Below are positions 10,466 to 21,717 of a DNA stretch of 64,000 nucleotides, in pieces (position 1 is the first letter of the stretch; every line of letters starts with the position of its first letter). The position numbers and the translations under genes are program-made. The notes under the pieces were generated by a model. The model saw only the letters and a list, made by a program, of their open reading frames with translations. It was not told the DNA's origin and did no database searches. The stretch comes from Papio anubis (taxonomy: Eukaryota; Chordata; Mammalia; Primates; Cercopithecidae), in assembly GCF_008728515.1 (NCBI RefSeq), contig NC_044985.1, positions 76,360,155 through 76,424,154 of the forward strand, read 5' to 3'.

Positions 10466-12049
10466 ACCTATAAAGACAGGGGAGAATTGAGAGAAGAGAG
10501 AAAAAAAATGAGTAAGTTAGTTGCTGGATCTCAAGGATGTTTTAATGTAGTGTGTGTGTGTGTGTGTTGCACAGAAATAGTACAAGGTTATGAAACAGAA
10601 TGGCTATAAACTAAATAGATGAGAGATATATTTAAAATAAGATTTGAGCCTTCAGAAAAAATAAGAGGTCTCTTTTAACTGCGTCTAACTACGCACAAAA
10701 ATAACATTGAGTCGGATTATGAAATAGGGCATGATGGGAGAAATAAATATGAAGATAGTCTTAAAAGCTTGAGGAGTACAGTTGGACAGGGGAATAGGGA
10801 TAGAGATGGGAGAAATTCAAGTTATCATTAATAGGGCAGTTTAGGTCACAGAGAAGCTTATGAATGTCAAGCTCCAGAATTTGAATTTTATTTTAACATA
10901 TGGTAGTTACTTTAGCATGTGGTAGTCAAACAAAAGTACTACCTTTAAAAACTTCGTTATGGATCTTTTAATGCAAACTGAAGGAGACTATCAAGAATAA
11001 ATACCTGTTTCATTTATTAAATATTTAAACATCATTCTTATTAGGTAGAATTGTTTTAAAAGAGGGAGAGATTAAGTAAAACATAGTAAAATGTGTATCT
11101 TCTAAAGGCCTTGATTTAGTCATTGTGCCTTTCCCTTTATTTATTGGACAAAGGTATATGAAAGAAAATTTAGAAATTTCAAATGCATTAGGAAAACAAA
11201 TGGAGGTGTCAGCTCTCTGCACACACCATTACATGCTCACCTAGAGTGGGCAATGAACAAACTGTCATCCATCACCTTTGTTTGCCTTGTAAGATACACT
11301 CAAAGTACCCAGACACAGTGGTTTACTCGCTGTAAATGTTGTTTAATAAAATTGTTACTTCACTTGCTACACCTGCTATGTTCTGACAGTAAATAGTGCT
11401 ATCAACCTAGTAAAATCAGTGACATTAGGAAGCTAAGCAGATGTTTTAGGGCACAGAAACAAATCTTACCATGAGTGAGTTAAAAAATTAATTTTAACAC
11501 CAATTTGTCATTTTGCTCGTTTCTTTTCCTTCTTGATCTGTCTTGTAATTAAATGGACAGAGTGCAATGGTTTCAATATGGAGAGACTTCTAAAATATGA
11601 CACCTTGGTAGAGGCATTTTGTAGACTGTCTGATTCACAGATGCACTGTCTTGTACTTTAGCTCCTGAAAATTTGTAACTCAAAAAGCCTCAAGAAAGAG
11701 TTCTTGTGCTGATATATTTTGATACAGATTATCTCCATAAAAGTGTCACCACATGAGACTTTGGAGTGTCCGGAGCAATAATTAAACATAGCACTTTGCA
11801 TTTCAGCAACAACTGATGGATTCTTCCATCATTCTTTAGAGCAGGAAGGCTAGAATTTGTTATTTCTCTGATACAGAAAAAACGTCTTTCAAGTGTGACA
11901 GATTATCCTATTACATCCCTGATATAATTCTATAACCACACTGGACACGTGGAATTTATCATTTCACCTATTTGAGAAATAGAAAAATAAAGGCATGCTG
12001 ATGAAATACATGAAATTATTATTACATGAAATACGTAGGAAGAAGAGCA
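10466..12049. other. No gene seen
   Basis: Unique AT-rich sequence with a short TG run near 10552-10567. A 65-codon frame on the minus strand (11222-11025) shows no family signature. Confidence 0.5.
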
Positions 12050-12235
12050 TGGGATTCCATATTAGAAAATCAGTGTTCAATTCGGGTTCTGCTATTTATT
12101 AGTTAGTTTATCTCAGTGGATAGTCAAATGTCTCTGGATCTTTTCCTCATGTATAAAAAATTCATAGAACACTCTCAGAATGAAATAAGTAGTACATAGC
12201 ATGTGGCTTAACTTATTCTTCTTAAACAGGTAATT
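12050..12235 (+). mobile_element. MIR SINE, degraded
   Basis: TTCAATTCGGGTTCTGCTAT, a Pol III box-like core, followed by TTAGTTAGTTTATCTCAGTG and CCTCATGTATAAAA matches MIR layout with heavy divergence. Confidence 0.55.
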
Positions 12236-12335
12236 CAAAAGTTTAGTGTTTAGCAGATAATTTATCACATTCACTTAATATTTTAGGTTACTTATAATCT
12301 TGAGGAATTTAACAAAAATGATATATTATATTGAT

Positions 12336-12560
12336 TTGACCAATATTTATTGTGTTTCTGTTTTGTGTTATGTACTTTTCTTGGCACTAAGGATAGGGCA
12401 ACGAATAAAATAGGTTATCAGCTTTCGTAGAGCTCCTGTTCTAATAAATACAGAGCCACAGTAAGGTAAACTAACAAAATACAGTATTTGAGGTGGTAAT
12501 AAGTTTTACGAAAAAAAGGTTAAGCAGGTTAAGGGAGGAGGGAGTGACATAAACTAGAGG
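12336..12560 (+). repeat. Ancient interspersed repeat, family not named
   Basis: ACCAATATTTATTGTGTTTC, then CTTGGCACTAAGGATAGGGC and AACGAATAAAATAGG, follow a common mammalian repeat text (caacaaatatttattgagc, ggcactggggatacagc, gaacaaaac). A related copy is at 51215-51310. I do not recall the family name with certainty. Confidence 0.5.
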
Positions 12561-13619
12561 TAAATATTAATTTAGAATAAACCTGTTAAGAAAAGAAACT
12601 CAGATTAGAAAAACAAATGGGCAAAGACCCAAATGAAGCAAGTATTGTAAATATTAGAGATCATTCTTAAAGCAAATGAGCATAAACTGGGCCTTAAGGG
12701 AAAAAGGCCCTGACATGTTTATCTCCCCGGTGTTCTTTTAGGTACTACATTGTTTGCCCCAACAAGTCTTAAATGTATTAATTAAAAAACAATCATATTG
12801 AAGTCAGAAAAAGCTTCATGATGCAATCATGTAAGAAGTTCTAGGTACCAGGCTAAAGCACAGGATGAAAAGTCCATACACATCTCACATACAGAATATT
12901 TAAGTTCAATGAATAAATTTCATTAGACTATACCACTTAAGGATTTAAATGCTGGAGCACTAAAGAATCTTAGAAATTATGGTGAAGGAATTATTAACCC
13001 CCAAACTGTAATTAATTTGTTGTATATGTATTTAAAATTAATCTTTTTTTATTTTATTTAACTTTTTCGTATACCATTTTCCTCTAGTATATTTAGCTTT
13101 TGTTTTGTTCGTGTTTTACATGCTTATTTTTTATTTTGGTTATTGTTTTTGTTTTAAGTAGTAGACACATAATGGCCTACAAGATGAAGTCTGAGAAACG
13201 CATGCATGCATATAGGTATACCATTTGTTAAGTAGTAATAAAGTCATACCTTCCCAGACTCAAAGTTTTAAAAGCTCTGATACTGTCTTTCTTCTGAAAG
13301 AGTCTATCTTGTAGATGATGTTATTTCTGGCCACATTTTGCCTTAATTTATGGATTTTGGTGTGATATATATATAATATACTAGAAATCAGCTCTACTCA
13401 GTATGTAGCGTTGTGTCTAATTCCTTTTCTTTCTTTTATCACATATATTTTTATTTTCAGGTACAAGATATCTATCTGGTATCAATAACAAACAAATCAC
13501 ATTTTTTCACTCTGTAGGAATTAGGCTGATGGAAAAGAGCTTGCATTTCTGTTTTCAAATTCTCTTTTATGGTAGCCTCATAATATAATGCAGGGAGAGA
13601 CAGTAAAGTCTGTGGAAAG
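12561..13619. other. No gene seen
   Basis: AT-rich unique sequence with several T-rich runs at 13040-13150. No recognised repeat. Confidence 0.5.
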
Positions 13620-13765
13620 GGCTATGCTTAAAGCCAGGAACTTGTGTGTCCTTATGTTTGCTGCTGACTAACTTGAGCAAGTCATAACTTTCTGAGCTTC
13701 AGTTTTCTCATCTAAGATATGAGGTCCTTTGAGTGTTTCCACATTTTATCCCTCTATGATTCTGT
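13620..13765 (+). mobile_element. MIR SINE, degraded
   Basis: GCTGACTAACTTGAGCAAGT, CTTTCTGAGCTTCAGTTTTC and TCATCTAAGATATGAGG match the middle of MIR (ttgggcaagt, cctcagtttcctcatctgtaaaatg). Confidence 0.7.
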
Positions 13766-15655
13766 AACATTTAAGAGGACTCATAGTTATTCTCTTCTGT
13801 TAACTATTACATGTTTCAAATAATTTCAGAAACCCAAATATAACATTGAACACCACTTATACCTTGACATTCTCAACTTCATATCTAGAATAGATTATCA
13901 TAAAGTATGAATATGATTTAACATTTTCAACTTATCTACTCACAAATGGGAGTAGGTGCCCTACACTCATATTTTATTTACCTTTTTACCAATCTAATAT
14001 GACCTGTTTTATTAGTTTGAACTATTTTTACCCTTAGTTATTATATTTTTCTATACATCTACTTTGTCTTTGTTATGAGATTGTAAACTTTATGAAGATA
14101 ATGAATATAACTTTTTGTTATATCCTGTGATTTTTCAGCACAATGTGCAAAGCAGTCACATATAAATAAGTACATGGACAGATGCTTATTTAACAAAGGA
14201 GAATGAATAACAATTATTTTTAAGCTGGTCTTACTAGGACATTGATTTATTATGGTTGTCAGATAAAAGGACCATATACAGAAATCCAACCACAAATCTA
14301 GTGATACATTTCCTTAGGCATCTTACATTCAACATCAATTTGTGTCTTATTAAATTAAGGGGAAATAAGTCAGGTAATGTCATGTCATGTAAATATCTGA
14401 GCTTACCAATATTTCTATAGAAACTTGATTTAATGTAAATATCATTGTACAACAGAGCTGACTTAAAGCAAATAAAAATGGGATAGGAGGGGGAAAAAGG
14501 ATTTTATCTAAAACTACTATTCTATCAGTCTCTTCTTTCATATTTTCTTCAGAATAGAATCACTATTTGAAAGGCAATATGTCATAAGAATACACGTCCT
14601 TTGCTAGCATAAGATTACATTTACTCATTTATTTGTTTATTTTTTTCTGATACATTCCACTTACAGTCTAGGGTAATAGTAAACAAAGTTCTTTGTTCTT
14701 CTAATATATTTTTTCTTAGAAATTCTGTCCTAGAAACAGAAAGCTGAGCTTATGTTAATCTTGATTTGTTTGCATTTTTAAAATTTTCAATAAACAAATC
14801 CGTAAGAATTATAAAAACTAAGTAATAAACAATTCTATTCACTTTTTAATGCCCATAGAAGTTTGGTAGTTGAAATTCATTTTAAATATAATTGTGTTGC
14901 AGACTGCCATTTCAGTTACATTTTTAGAATACTTTCAGATAAACTTTTGACCACTTTCTCTTTATGAAAAATGGAAAAAACTACTAGTAATCATTCACAC
15001 CACCAGACATAACTCACTGTTAACAACAAGAACAAAAAGTCTCAATTTAATCATTCTTTTTATACAAATGGATTTTCTTTTTAATCATTGTTAGGATCCT
15101 GCTAGCTGGATGTCCTCTCGTGGCTTAAGCAGGTACCAGATATTTGAATTTAATTATCTTCCTGGTACCTACAATTTATTCTCTATGGGGTTTAAGCCTA
15201 TACAAATTATTCACTTTTTGATCTAGTTATATGTTTTCATAACCAAACACAAAGATATATGCTTGTTGATCATTTAATTTGAAGAATTGTATGAAAGTTA
15301 ATTGAGTTAGAATATATTTCTAACATGATAGATGATCATTTAATATATGTGAAAATATTCTTCTGTTCTTTCCAGATTACCTCAACCTCCTACTTCTTTT
15401 TACTACCATAGTTTATAAATGGCAAGGAAGAAACAATGAACTAAGGATAGAGTGAAAAAATTGAAAGATGTAAAATATGTTATTTCCTGAATAATAGTTG
15501 GATTATTTGGGGAATATGTTCACTCATTCCATTAAGATTTTATCCCCAGAATCATCCTCAAAATATGAGTTATCTGTGTATTATATTCTCCTTTATCAAC
15601 ATAGTGATATGAATACTTTCTCATAGGGTAATTTTAAGTGTCAGATGATTCTAAA
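13766..15655. other. No gene seen; AT-rich unique sequence
   Basis: Dense in stops on both strands. No repeat family recognised by eye. Confidence 0.5.
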
Positions 15656-15669
15656 AATAATACTCAGCA
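15656..15669. repeat. Left target-site duplication of AluY
   Basis: AATAATACTCAGCA is repeated exactly at 15981-15994. The local context TTCT/AAAAATAAT fits the L1 endonuclease preference. Confidence 0.92.
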
Positions 15670-15980
15670 GGCCGGGCGCGGTGGCTCAAGCCTGTAATCC
15701 CAGCACTTTGGGAGGCCGAGACGGGCGGATCACGAGGTCAGGAGATCGAGACCATCCTGGCTAACACGGTGAAACCCCGTCTCTACTAAAAAAAAAAAAA
15801 ACTAGCCGGGCGCGGTGGTGGGCGCCTGTAGTAGCTACTCGGGAGGCTGAGGCCGGAGAATGGCGTAAACCCGGGAGGCGGAGCTTGCAGTGAGCTGAGA
15901 TCCGGCCACTGCACTCCAGCCTGGGCGGCAGAGCAAGACTCCGTCTCAAAAAAAAAAAAAAAAAAAATAATAATAATAAT
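15670..15980 (+). mobile_element. AluY, Old World monkey type (AluYR-like)
   Basis: Full-length young Alu with CTCAAGCCTGTAATCC, GGCGTAAACCCGGG and GAGATCCGGCCACTGC, all states I associate with cercopithecoid AluYR. It has a 3-bp deletion (CCC) in the right arm, giving CCTGTAGTAGCTACTC near 15825-15840. The tail is A-rich, then turns into TAA units. Confidence 0.96.
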
Positions 15981-15988
15981 AATAATAC
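15965..15988. repeat. (TAA)n microsatellite born at the Alu tail
   Basis: About seven AAT/TAA units sit at the join of the Alu poly(A) tail and the target duplication, whose first bases are AATAAT. The repeat probably expanded from that seed. Confidence 0.85.
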
Positions 15989-15994
15989 TCAGCA
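15981..15994. repeat. Right target-site duplication of AluY
   Basis: Exact match of 15656-15669. Confidence 0.92.
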
Positions 15995-16631
15995 AATAAT
16001 GTTATTAGATATTAGATACTATATTATCATTATCATTAATATTACTGGACTTGTTATTATATGGCAAATTTGGTTATTTACATGAGAATAATTATTCTGG
16101 GGATTTTTGGAACAATGATTTAAGTAAACTTCTAGTGGAAAGAGAAGAGATGGCTCTGACCATCAAAGGGTACAATTTCCTGTGGTTCATAACATGTACA
16201 CACGCCAGTATTGGGTTGTACTCTCCTCTCCATTTTAACATATGCCTTTTAGCTTTTTCGTTGTATGAAATAATTTCTCACTCAAGCATTTTTTTGACAT
16301 TCATATTTTTTCACCTGTGTAAGAAAAGAGTTATGTGAGTTAAGGAAATATGCATTTCTCTTTGTTCATACTTCTATGGATGACCTTAGCCTCCCCACAC
16401 TTCAAGTGGGGCAATTTCTGTATGCTCAAGTTTCTAACCAATTATATGACATCTTCGTATTGATTTCCTCTCTGTTCTGGTACTTTGTAAATTGAAACTT
16501 GCTTTTATTCTTCCGGGAATATTTTCCCTATCGTTAACAGTAACTTAAGTTTCCCAAGCTAGTTTACTATGATTACCTAGGTAAATCCTCTCAATTCTTC
16601 CTGAAAAAGGCTGTTGCTACAATCTGCACTT

Positions 16632-16633
<2 letters not shown>
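15995..16633. other. No gene seen
   Basis: Unique sequence. A 95-codon open frame (16051-16338) has no domain I recognise and no supporting start context or splice structure. Confidence 0.5.

Positions 16634-16672
<39 letters not shown>
16634..16672. repeat. (TG)n microsatellite
   Basis: About 19 uninterrupted TG units followed by an AT-rich stretch to about 16800. Confidence 0.96.
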
Positions 16673-16675
<3 letters not shown>

Positions 16676-16819
16676 GATGCACTTCAATTATATATATATT
16701 TACTCATCATCACTATTAGAGGAAATACATATATACAACAACATATATAAATATAATAATATGTAAGTATATATATCAACGTTTAGAATATCTACTTATT
16801 GATTCTTAGTTCTAACTTG

Positions 16820-16985
16820 TTTATACATATTAACTCATTTATAATTATAATTAGCCCACAAATAATGTTCTACTATCATCTTCATTTTATAGGAAAATTG
16901 AGTCACAGAGTGGCTAAGTGATTTCCCTGTGATAAAGGAGGGGCAAAGTTGGAAAAATAATATGGTCTAAATTCACTCACTAAAG
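16820..16985 (-). mobile_element. MIR SINE, antisense, degraded
   Basis: TATCATCTTCATTTTATAGG, AAAATTGAGTCACAGAGTGG and CTAAGTGATTTCCCTGTG match the antisense MIR core (ccattttacagatgagg, ctgaggcacagag, ttaagtgacttgcc). Confidence 0.7.
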
Positions 16986-18311
16986 GTATATGATTATATG
17001 ATTGTCAAAAAGCTGAATATGACATAGATTGCTATATGTGCATGCTATACTCTTTATGACATATATTTTGTAGCACCCCCTTTAATATATTGAAATATTA
17101 TATAATAATAGTATAAATGATTTATGTATCTAGTTTAAATAAAATTGATATATTATTCAACCTTTAAAGGAAAACTCGGGGGAAAATAATTTATAATACA
17201 CATTATTTTAAGTTTTAAATGCTTGTACTCAAGTACAGGAAAAGATTTAAATAAGTATATCTGATTCTTGTATGTACACATGCGATATCATCAACATGAA
17301 TGGGTCAGGCATATTGTATTGCAGAGTGATACAAGTGTGTTCTATTGGTGGTATGATTTTTCAAAGTAATGAACAACTCTTGGTAAAACTCTGAATAAAA
17401 TAAAGTACAACTCCTCTCATGATTTACACAGTAATTACACTAATGAAAATTCAGCATGTATAACTGAGCAAAATGCCCTCTGTGTTGACATCGAAATTTA
17501 ATTTGTTTCTATGTTTAGATAATTACATACATGTTTCTTATTTCATGAATGCCTGTTGGGATATTTAGAAGATGTGAAAGATGTAGAGTAACACTTCTTT
17601 GGGAGTTACTGACCCATGGGTTTTATAAAACGTAGTATCTTTCATCCTATTTCATAAAATGCCAACTGCCCTTCCTCAAATTACTCCTAGCCATTTCTAG
17701 GACACCACATCTAGAGCATGATATCACATATGCTGGGAACATCCTAATTGGTTACCTCTTGTCAATATAACTAGAAACTATGTACATTTTTATAAGATAC
17801 ATCTCATGTTTTCTTTTCCTTGTGAATTTAGAAAGTATATTAATAAAGCACATATACACTCTCAGGTCAAAAGTTCATCCCTTTTATACAATATTGGGTT
17901 ACTAGAAACGAATTCTTCTTATATGTTTAAAAGCAGAACAGTTACTGCAGGGAGAAGGAGTAGTCAATAATTTATTGTGCATTTATTTGAAGCCAGGCTT
18001 TCAAATGCTAAAGTTGAGTACTGTTCATTTTAAATGCTTTTTGATCTTTTTACTTGCTGTCTTCACCTTTGCTTATAAGGTAAAATCTAAGGGAGAAGAT
18101 ATGTAACTAGTTTGCTCTTAGTTTGGTAGTAATGTGATAGTAATAAGAAAACAGTAAGTCATAATAATTTAACAATTAGTATCTAAATTCCTTTTATGAG
18201 ATAAAATTGTCATTTTTTATGAAAATAACTTCTGGAGCCACCACAGAGAAGGATTCAGCAAAAGACAATAAAATGAAAGAAAAGAAAATGTTATACCAAA
18301 AAGTTACTCAG
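16986..18311. other. No gene seen; AT-rich unique sequence
   Basis: No recognised repeat or coding signal. Confidence 0.5.
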
Positions 18312-18876
18312 TGTGATGGTTAATTTTAGGTGTCAAATTGACTGGATTAGGGAATACCCAGATAGCTGGTAAAGCATTAGTTCTGGATATGTCCGTGATG
18401 ATATTTTCAGACGAGATTGGACAGAGTAAAGAAGATCCACCTTCACCCAATAAGGAAGGGCACCATCCAATCAGCTGAGGGCCTGGAGCAGAACGAAAAG
18501 GCAGAGGACTGACAATTTCATTTTCTTTTCTGGAGCTGGGACACCCATCTTCTTCTGCCCTTGAACATCAGAACTCCAAGTTCTCTGGCCTTGAAACTCA
18601 GGGACTTACACCAGCAGCATTCGAGCTTTCCAGGCCTTCAGCCTCAGACTATGAGTTACACGTGACTCACCTGGTTCTCAGGCCTTTCCACTACAACTGA
18701 TTAATGAAATAGCTTCCCTAGTTCTCCAGCTTTCAGACTTTCAGACGGCCTATCGTGGGACTCCTCAACCCCTGTAATTGCATGAGTCAATTTCCCTTAC
18801 AAATCCCCTTTCATGCACATATGTACATATATGTAGCCTAGTAGTTTTGTTTTTCTGAAGAACCCTGAATAAGACA
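18312..18876 (+). mobile_element. LTR of ERVL-like class (subfamily uncertain)
   Basis: Starts TGTGATGGTTAATTTTAGGT and ends AACCCTGAATAAGACA. Between them lie CAAATTGACTGGATTAGGG, CCATCCAATCAGCTGAGGGC and CCTATCGTGGGACTCC. This order and these ends match a widespread mammalian LTR text (tgtgatggttaatttt to gagaaccctgactaataca). I place it in the ERVL/MaLR group from memory. No clean target duplication, consistent with age. Confidence 0.65.
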
Positions 18877-18889
18877 TCCAGGAATTCGG

Positions 18890-19650
18890 TGGATGCGTGG
18901 ACAGAAAGGCTAAGGTGAGAGTGATGGGAACACAGTTGTCACCGGTAGAGGGTGGTGTCTGCAAGTTGTCCAGGTTCTCGGTGTTTTGAACACAGGATTG
19001 GACAAACGCAAAGAAAGAATGAAGCAACAAAATAATGAAAGCAGGGATACTTTGGAAATGAAAGTACAATCCACAGTGTAGGAGCTGGCTGAGCAGCAGC
19101 TCAAGGGCCCAGATACAGAGTCTTCTTGGGTCCAAATACTCCCTAGAAGTTTCTTATTGGCCACTTCATGCTCACCTCATGTAAATGAAGGGGTAGCTCG
19201 CAATCAGTTTGACTGGTTGCAGAAAACAGCTAACCAGTGGCTGAAGTGGAATTACAAAGGTCACACTACTGTGCAAACATCTGATTGGTTGCAAAAAGCA
19301 ACAAATCAGAGGCGGCGGTGAAGCTACAAAGTGATACGTCTATGCAAACGAAGACTTGGCCTAGAATCAGTCTGATTGGTTGTGAACAGCAACCATTCAG
19401 AGACTGGAGTGAAGTTACAAAGTTGCAAACGAAGACTCAACTAGCAATCAGTCTGATTTGTGGCAGGACAGTGAATTTCCCATCTGCCAGCACAGAAAAG
19501 GTGGGGGGTTTGCAAAGGGAGTAGCCTCTGGTCCTTTTGCTACCTAGGAGTGACAAGTTGGGGTTTTCCTTTCAGTTTAGTTCTAGGAAGTCGGGGTGAA
19601 ACAGCCTTAGGTTCCCTGCCTTCAGACTCTATTCTCCTGCCTCACAGTAG
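18890..19650. mobile_element. LTR-like segment with tandem CCAAT units (approximate ends)
   Basis: This follows directly on the ERVL-like LTR. Its centre (19201-19470) is three to four degenerate tandem units of about 78-87 bp, each with CTGATTGGTTGC and, in the better ones, a facing GCAAC-AATCAG, then GTGAAG-TACAAAG and GCAAACGAAGACT. The right part (GGTTTTCCTTTCAGTTTAG, GCCTTAGGTTCCCTGCC) recalls the end of a MER21-type ERVL LTR. Both class and orientation are tentative; it could also be the 5' interior of the preceding element. Confidence 0.45.
19201..19470. repeat. Degenerate about 80-bp tandem repeat, 3-4 units
   Basis: Unit starts lie near 19201, 19279, 19366 and 19445 (the last is partial). 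Each begins AATCAG/ATCTG followed by CTGATTGG or a close variant and ends GCAAACGAAGACT or similar. Units B (19281-19309) and C (19372-19400) contain a near-palindrome with CCAAT-type boxes facing each other. Confidence 0.75.
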
Positions 19651-20379
19651 TAATGTGCAGGAACTGAGAAACCAGGCGTTCAATGAATGGTTTCTAGTGG
19701 CCTTCGCATTGTTCTTTTTTGCAATGGAATAGTAATAGACGTAATTTTTAACAACAAAGATTAGTGACTTTGTAAAGTAAGTCTACAGCAATCATAGCAT
19801 TGTGTTTAAACTTAAGTACTTAACCATTCCTTTGCATTTTGAGAATTAGTAGTTAAAATAAAGTGTTTTAAAATAAATTTTTCATATTTTTCAGCTGTTT
19901 ATATAAAATGTAATCAAAGATTTTTTATTTATCATGTGTTTTCTTTTGTCTGAAGAATATTGAGTCAGATTCCATTTCTTAATTGCATAGGTAGTTGTAT
20001 CTATCTCTGGACTCTATTTAACTGGTTCTTAACCTCTTTTCTCGCCAGCACATACGAAGAGTATGTCATTGACTTTGGATCTTCAAAGTAGGCATAAGAA
20101 ACAGATTCTCTGGGCTGAGGGAAGTAGATGTATGTTTCTTGGTTTGGAAACTCTTTTCCTGCCCCCAGCAATGCAAGCTTTCTAGAATGAGAATCACCGA
20201 ATCTAAGTAATTAAATCATTAATTGTATTCTTGATCCTGGCTTACAAGGTTCAAAATTGCTGTCTTATAAATATTTGAAAAGGTGTTCTGTTATTTGTGT
20301 CCTGGTATGTTTATATCAAATAATGTATTACATTGTAGTGTTTCCTAGAGGATTGTAACAATGTCAATCAGTTATTTCA
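19651..20379. other. No gene seen
   Basis: Unique sequence; no repeat or coding signal recognised. Confidence 0.5.
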
Positions 20380-20870
20380 ACTTTATTCCAATTTTAAATG
20401 TACTAGGTGATTGCAGCTATTCCTTTCATCCTGTGATGTCTCCACTCACTTTTTTTGAACTTAATAGTAAACATTTCAGAAACACAGAAAGCTGAGAGAC
20501 TAGTACAAGTAACTTTTTTTTTTTTTAGACTCTGCAACTGATATTATTTTTCCATCTTTGCTGTATCTCTCCCAGGAAAATTTAGGTTTTCAGAGCTGTT
20601 TGAAAGTAAGTAGCATGTATTATGGCAATTCACCCTTAAATACCTCAATATACATCGTCAAATAAGCACAATACCTGTAGCACACTGAAGAAGATTAAAT
20701 GCTCTGTAATATCATCAAAATCACAGTCTATGGTCAAAATGCCTCAATTTTTTTCCATAATATATTATGTAACTTTCTAACTTTTTTTGGAACCAGAATT
20801 GAATTAGGTTTCCAACACTAAATTTGATTTTGAATCCCTTGAATATCCTTTATGCTAAAGTGTCTCTCCA
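20380..20870 (-). mobile_element. LINE L1M fragment, antisense
   Basis: CACCCTTAAATACCTCAATA, AATAAGCACAATACCTGTAG and CATCAAAATCACAGTC follow the antisense of an old L1M 3' region (accctaaatacttcagtgtg, catcaaaatcaggaaatta). Strongly diverged, ends approximate. Confidence 0.6.
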
Positions 20871-21717
20871 CCTTTTTATTTAGACTAAAGTTAGAAGTGC
20901 CTGGTCAGTTATTTTATAGATTGGTGCTGCTAAAATTTTAGTGTGCTCATGAATTAACTGAGTCTGCAGAAAAGCAGATTCCTACTGAGTAAGTCTAGCT
21001 TGGGGTATGAAAGTGTAAGATTCTAACAAGCTTCCAGGTGATATCGTAGGTCTGAGGACCAAGCTTAAGGCTGTAGAAGGTCCTACATTCCTAATTTATT
21101 TCTCCATTTCTATTTCCTCCTAATAGATGTTGTTGTTTTTATTGTTTTTTACTAGGACGTCTACTTTTAGTTTAATGTAAACTGGAAAATAAGGTTATGC
21201 TTGATTGGATTCATGTTAAATATTTTTGGCCATAATACATAATAAAAGGTATTATGTTCTTCATATTGCATCATTTGAGGAGATACTTGTTATAATATTC
21301 CAAAATCAGTGATGCTAGTTTTATCACTTAATGAAGGTGATGATTGACAGCTCTCTCCTTTGTTAAGTTATGTTCTTTCCCTTTTGCAATTGGCCTCTTA
21401 TCTGTGGGGTGCTATTTAGCTCATGCAGATATCTTGATTTCTAACAGTCTTCCCTCCGTGTTTGTTTTAATGTGATTACTTTTATTTTCATGATGGTTTA
21501 AATTTGTGCTAAAACACTATGTTTAAATACCACCACCAATAATAATAAATCCACTACATTGTAAACTTATATATAATTGATTGAGTAGCAGGCTTAAAAG
21601 GAAACAATTCATTCAAGACTTTGGATCTGCATTTAGTTTAAAAACATTGTAAACACGCAAACCTTATCATGCCAAAGTAAAACTTAAAGAGCTATTAAAA
21701 ACAAATACATTGTTATT
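20871..21717. other. No gene seen
   Basis: Unique AT-rich sequence with no recognised repeat. Confidence 0.5.

Noticed and set aside
20030..20100. Segment CTCGCCAGCACATACGAAGA considered as a U6 snRNA pseudogene
   Set aside because: Only a short resemblance to the U6 5' end; the following bases do not continue the U6 sequence.
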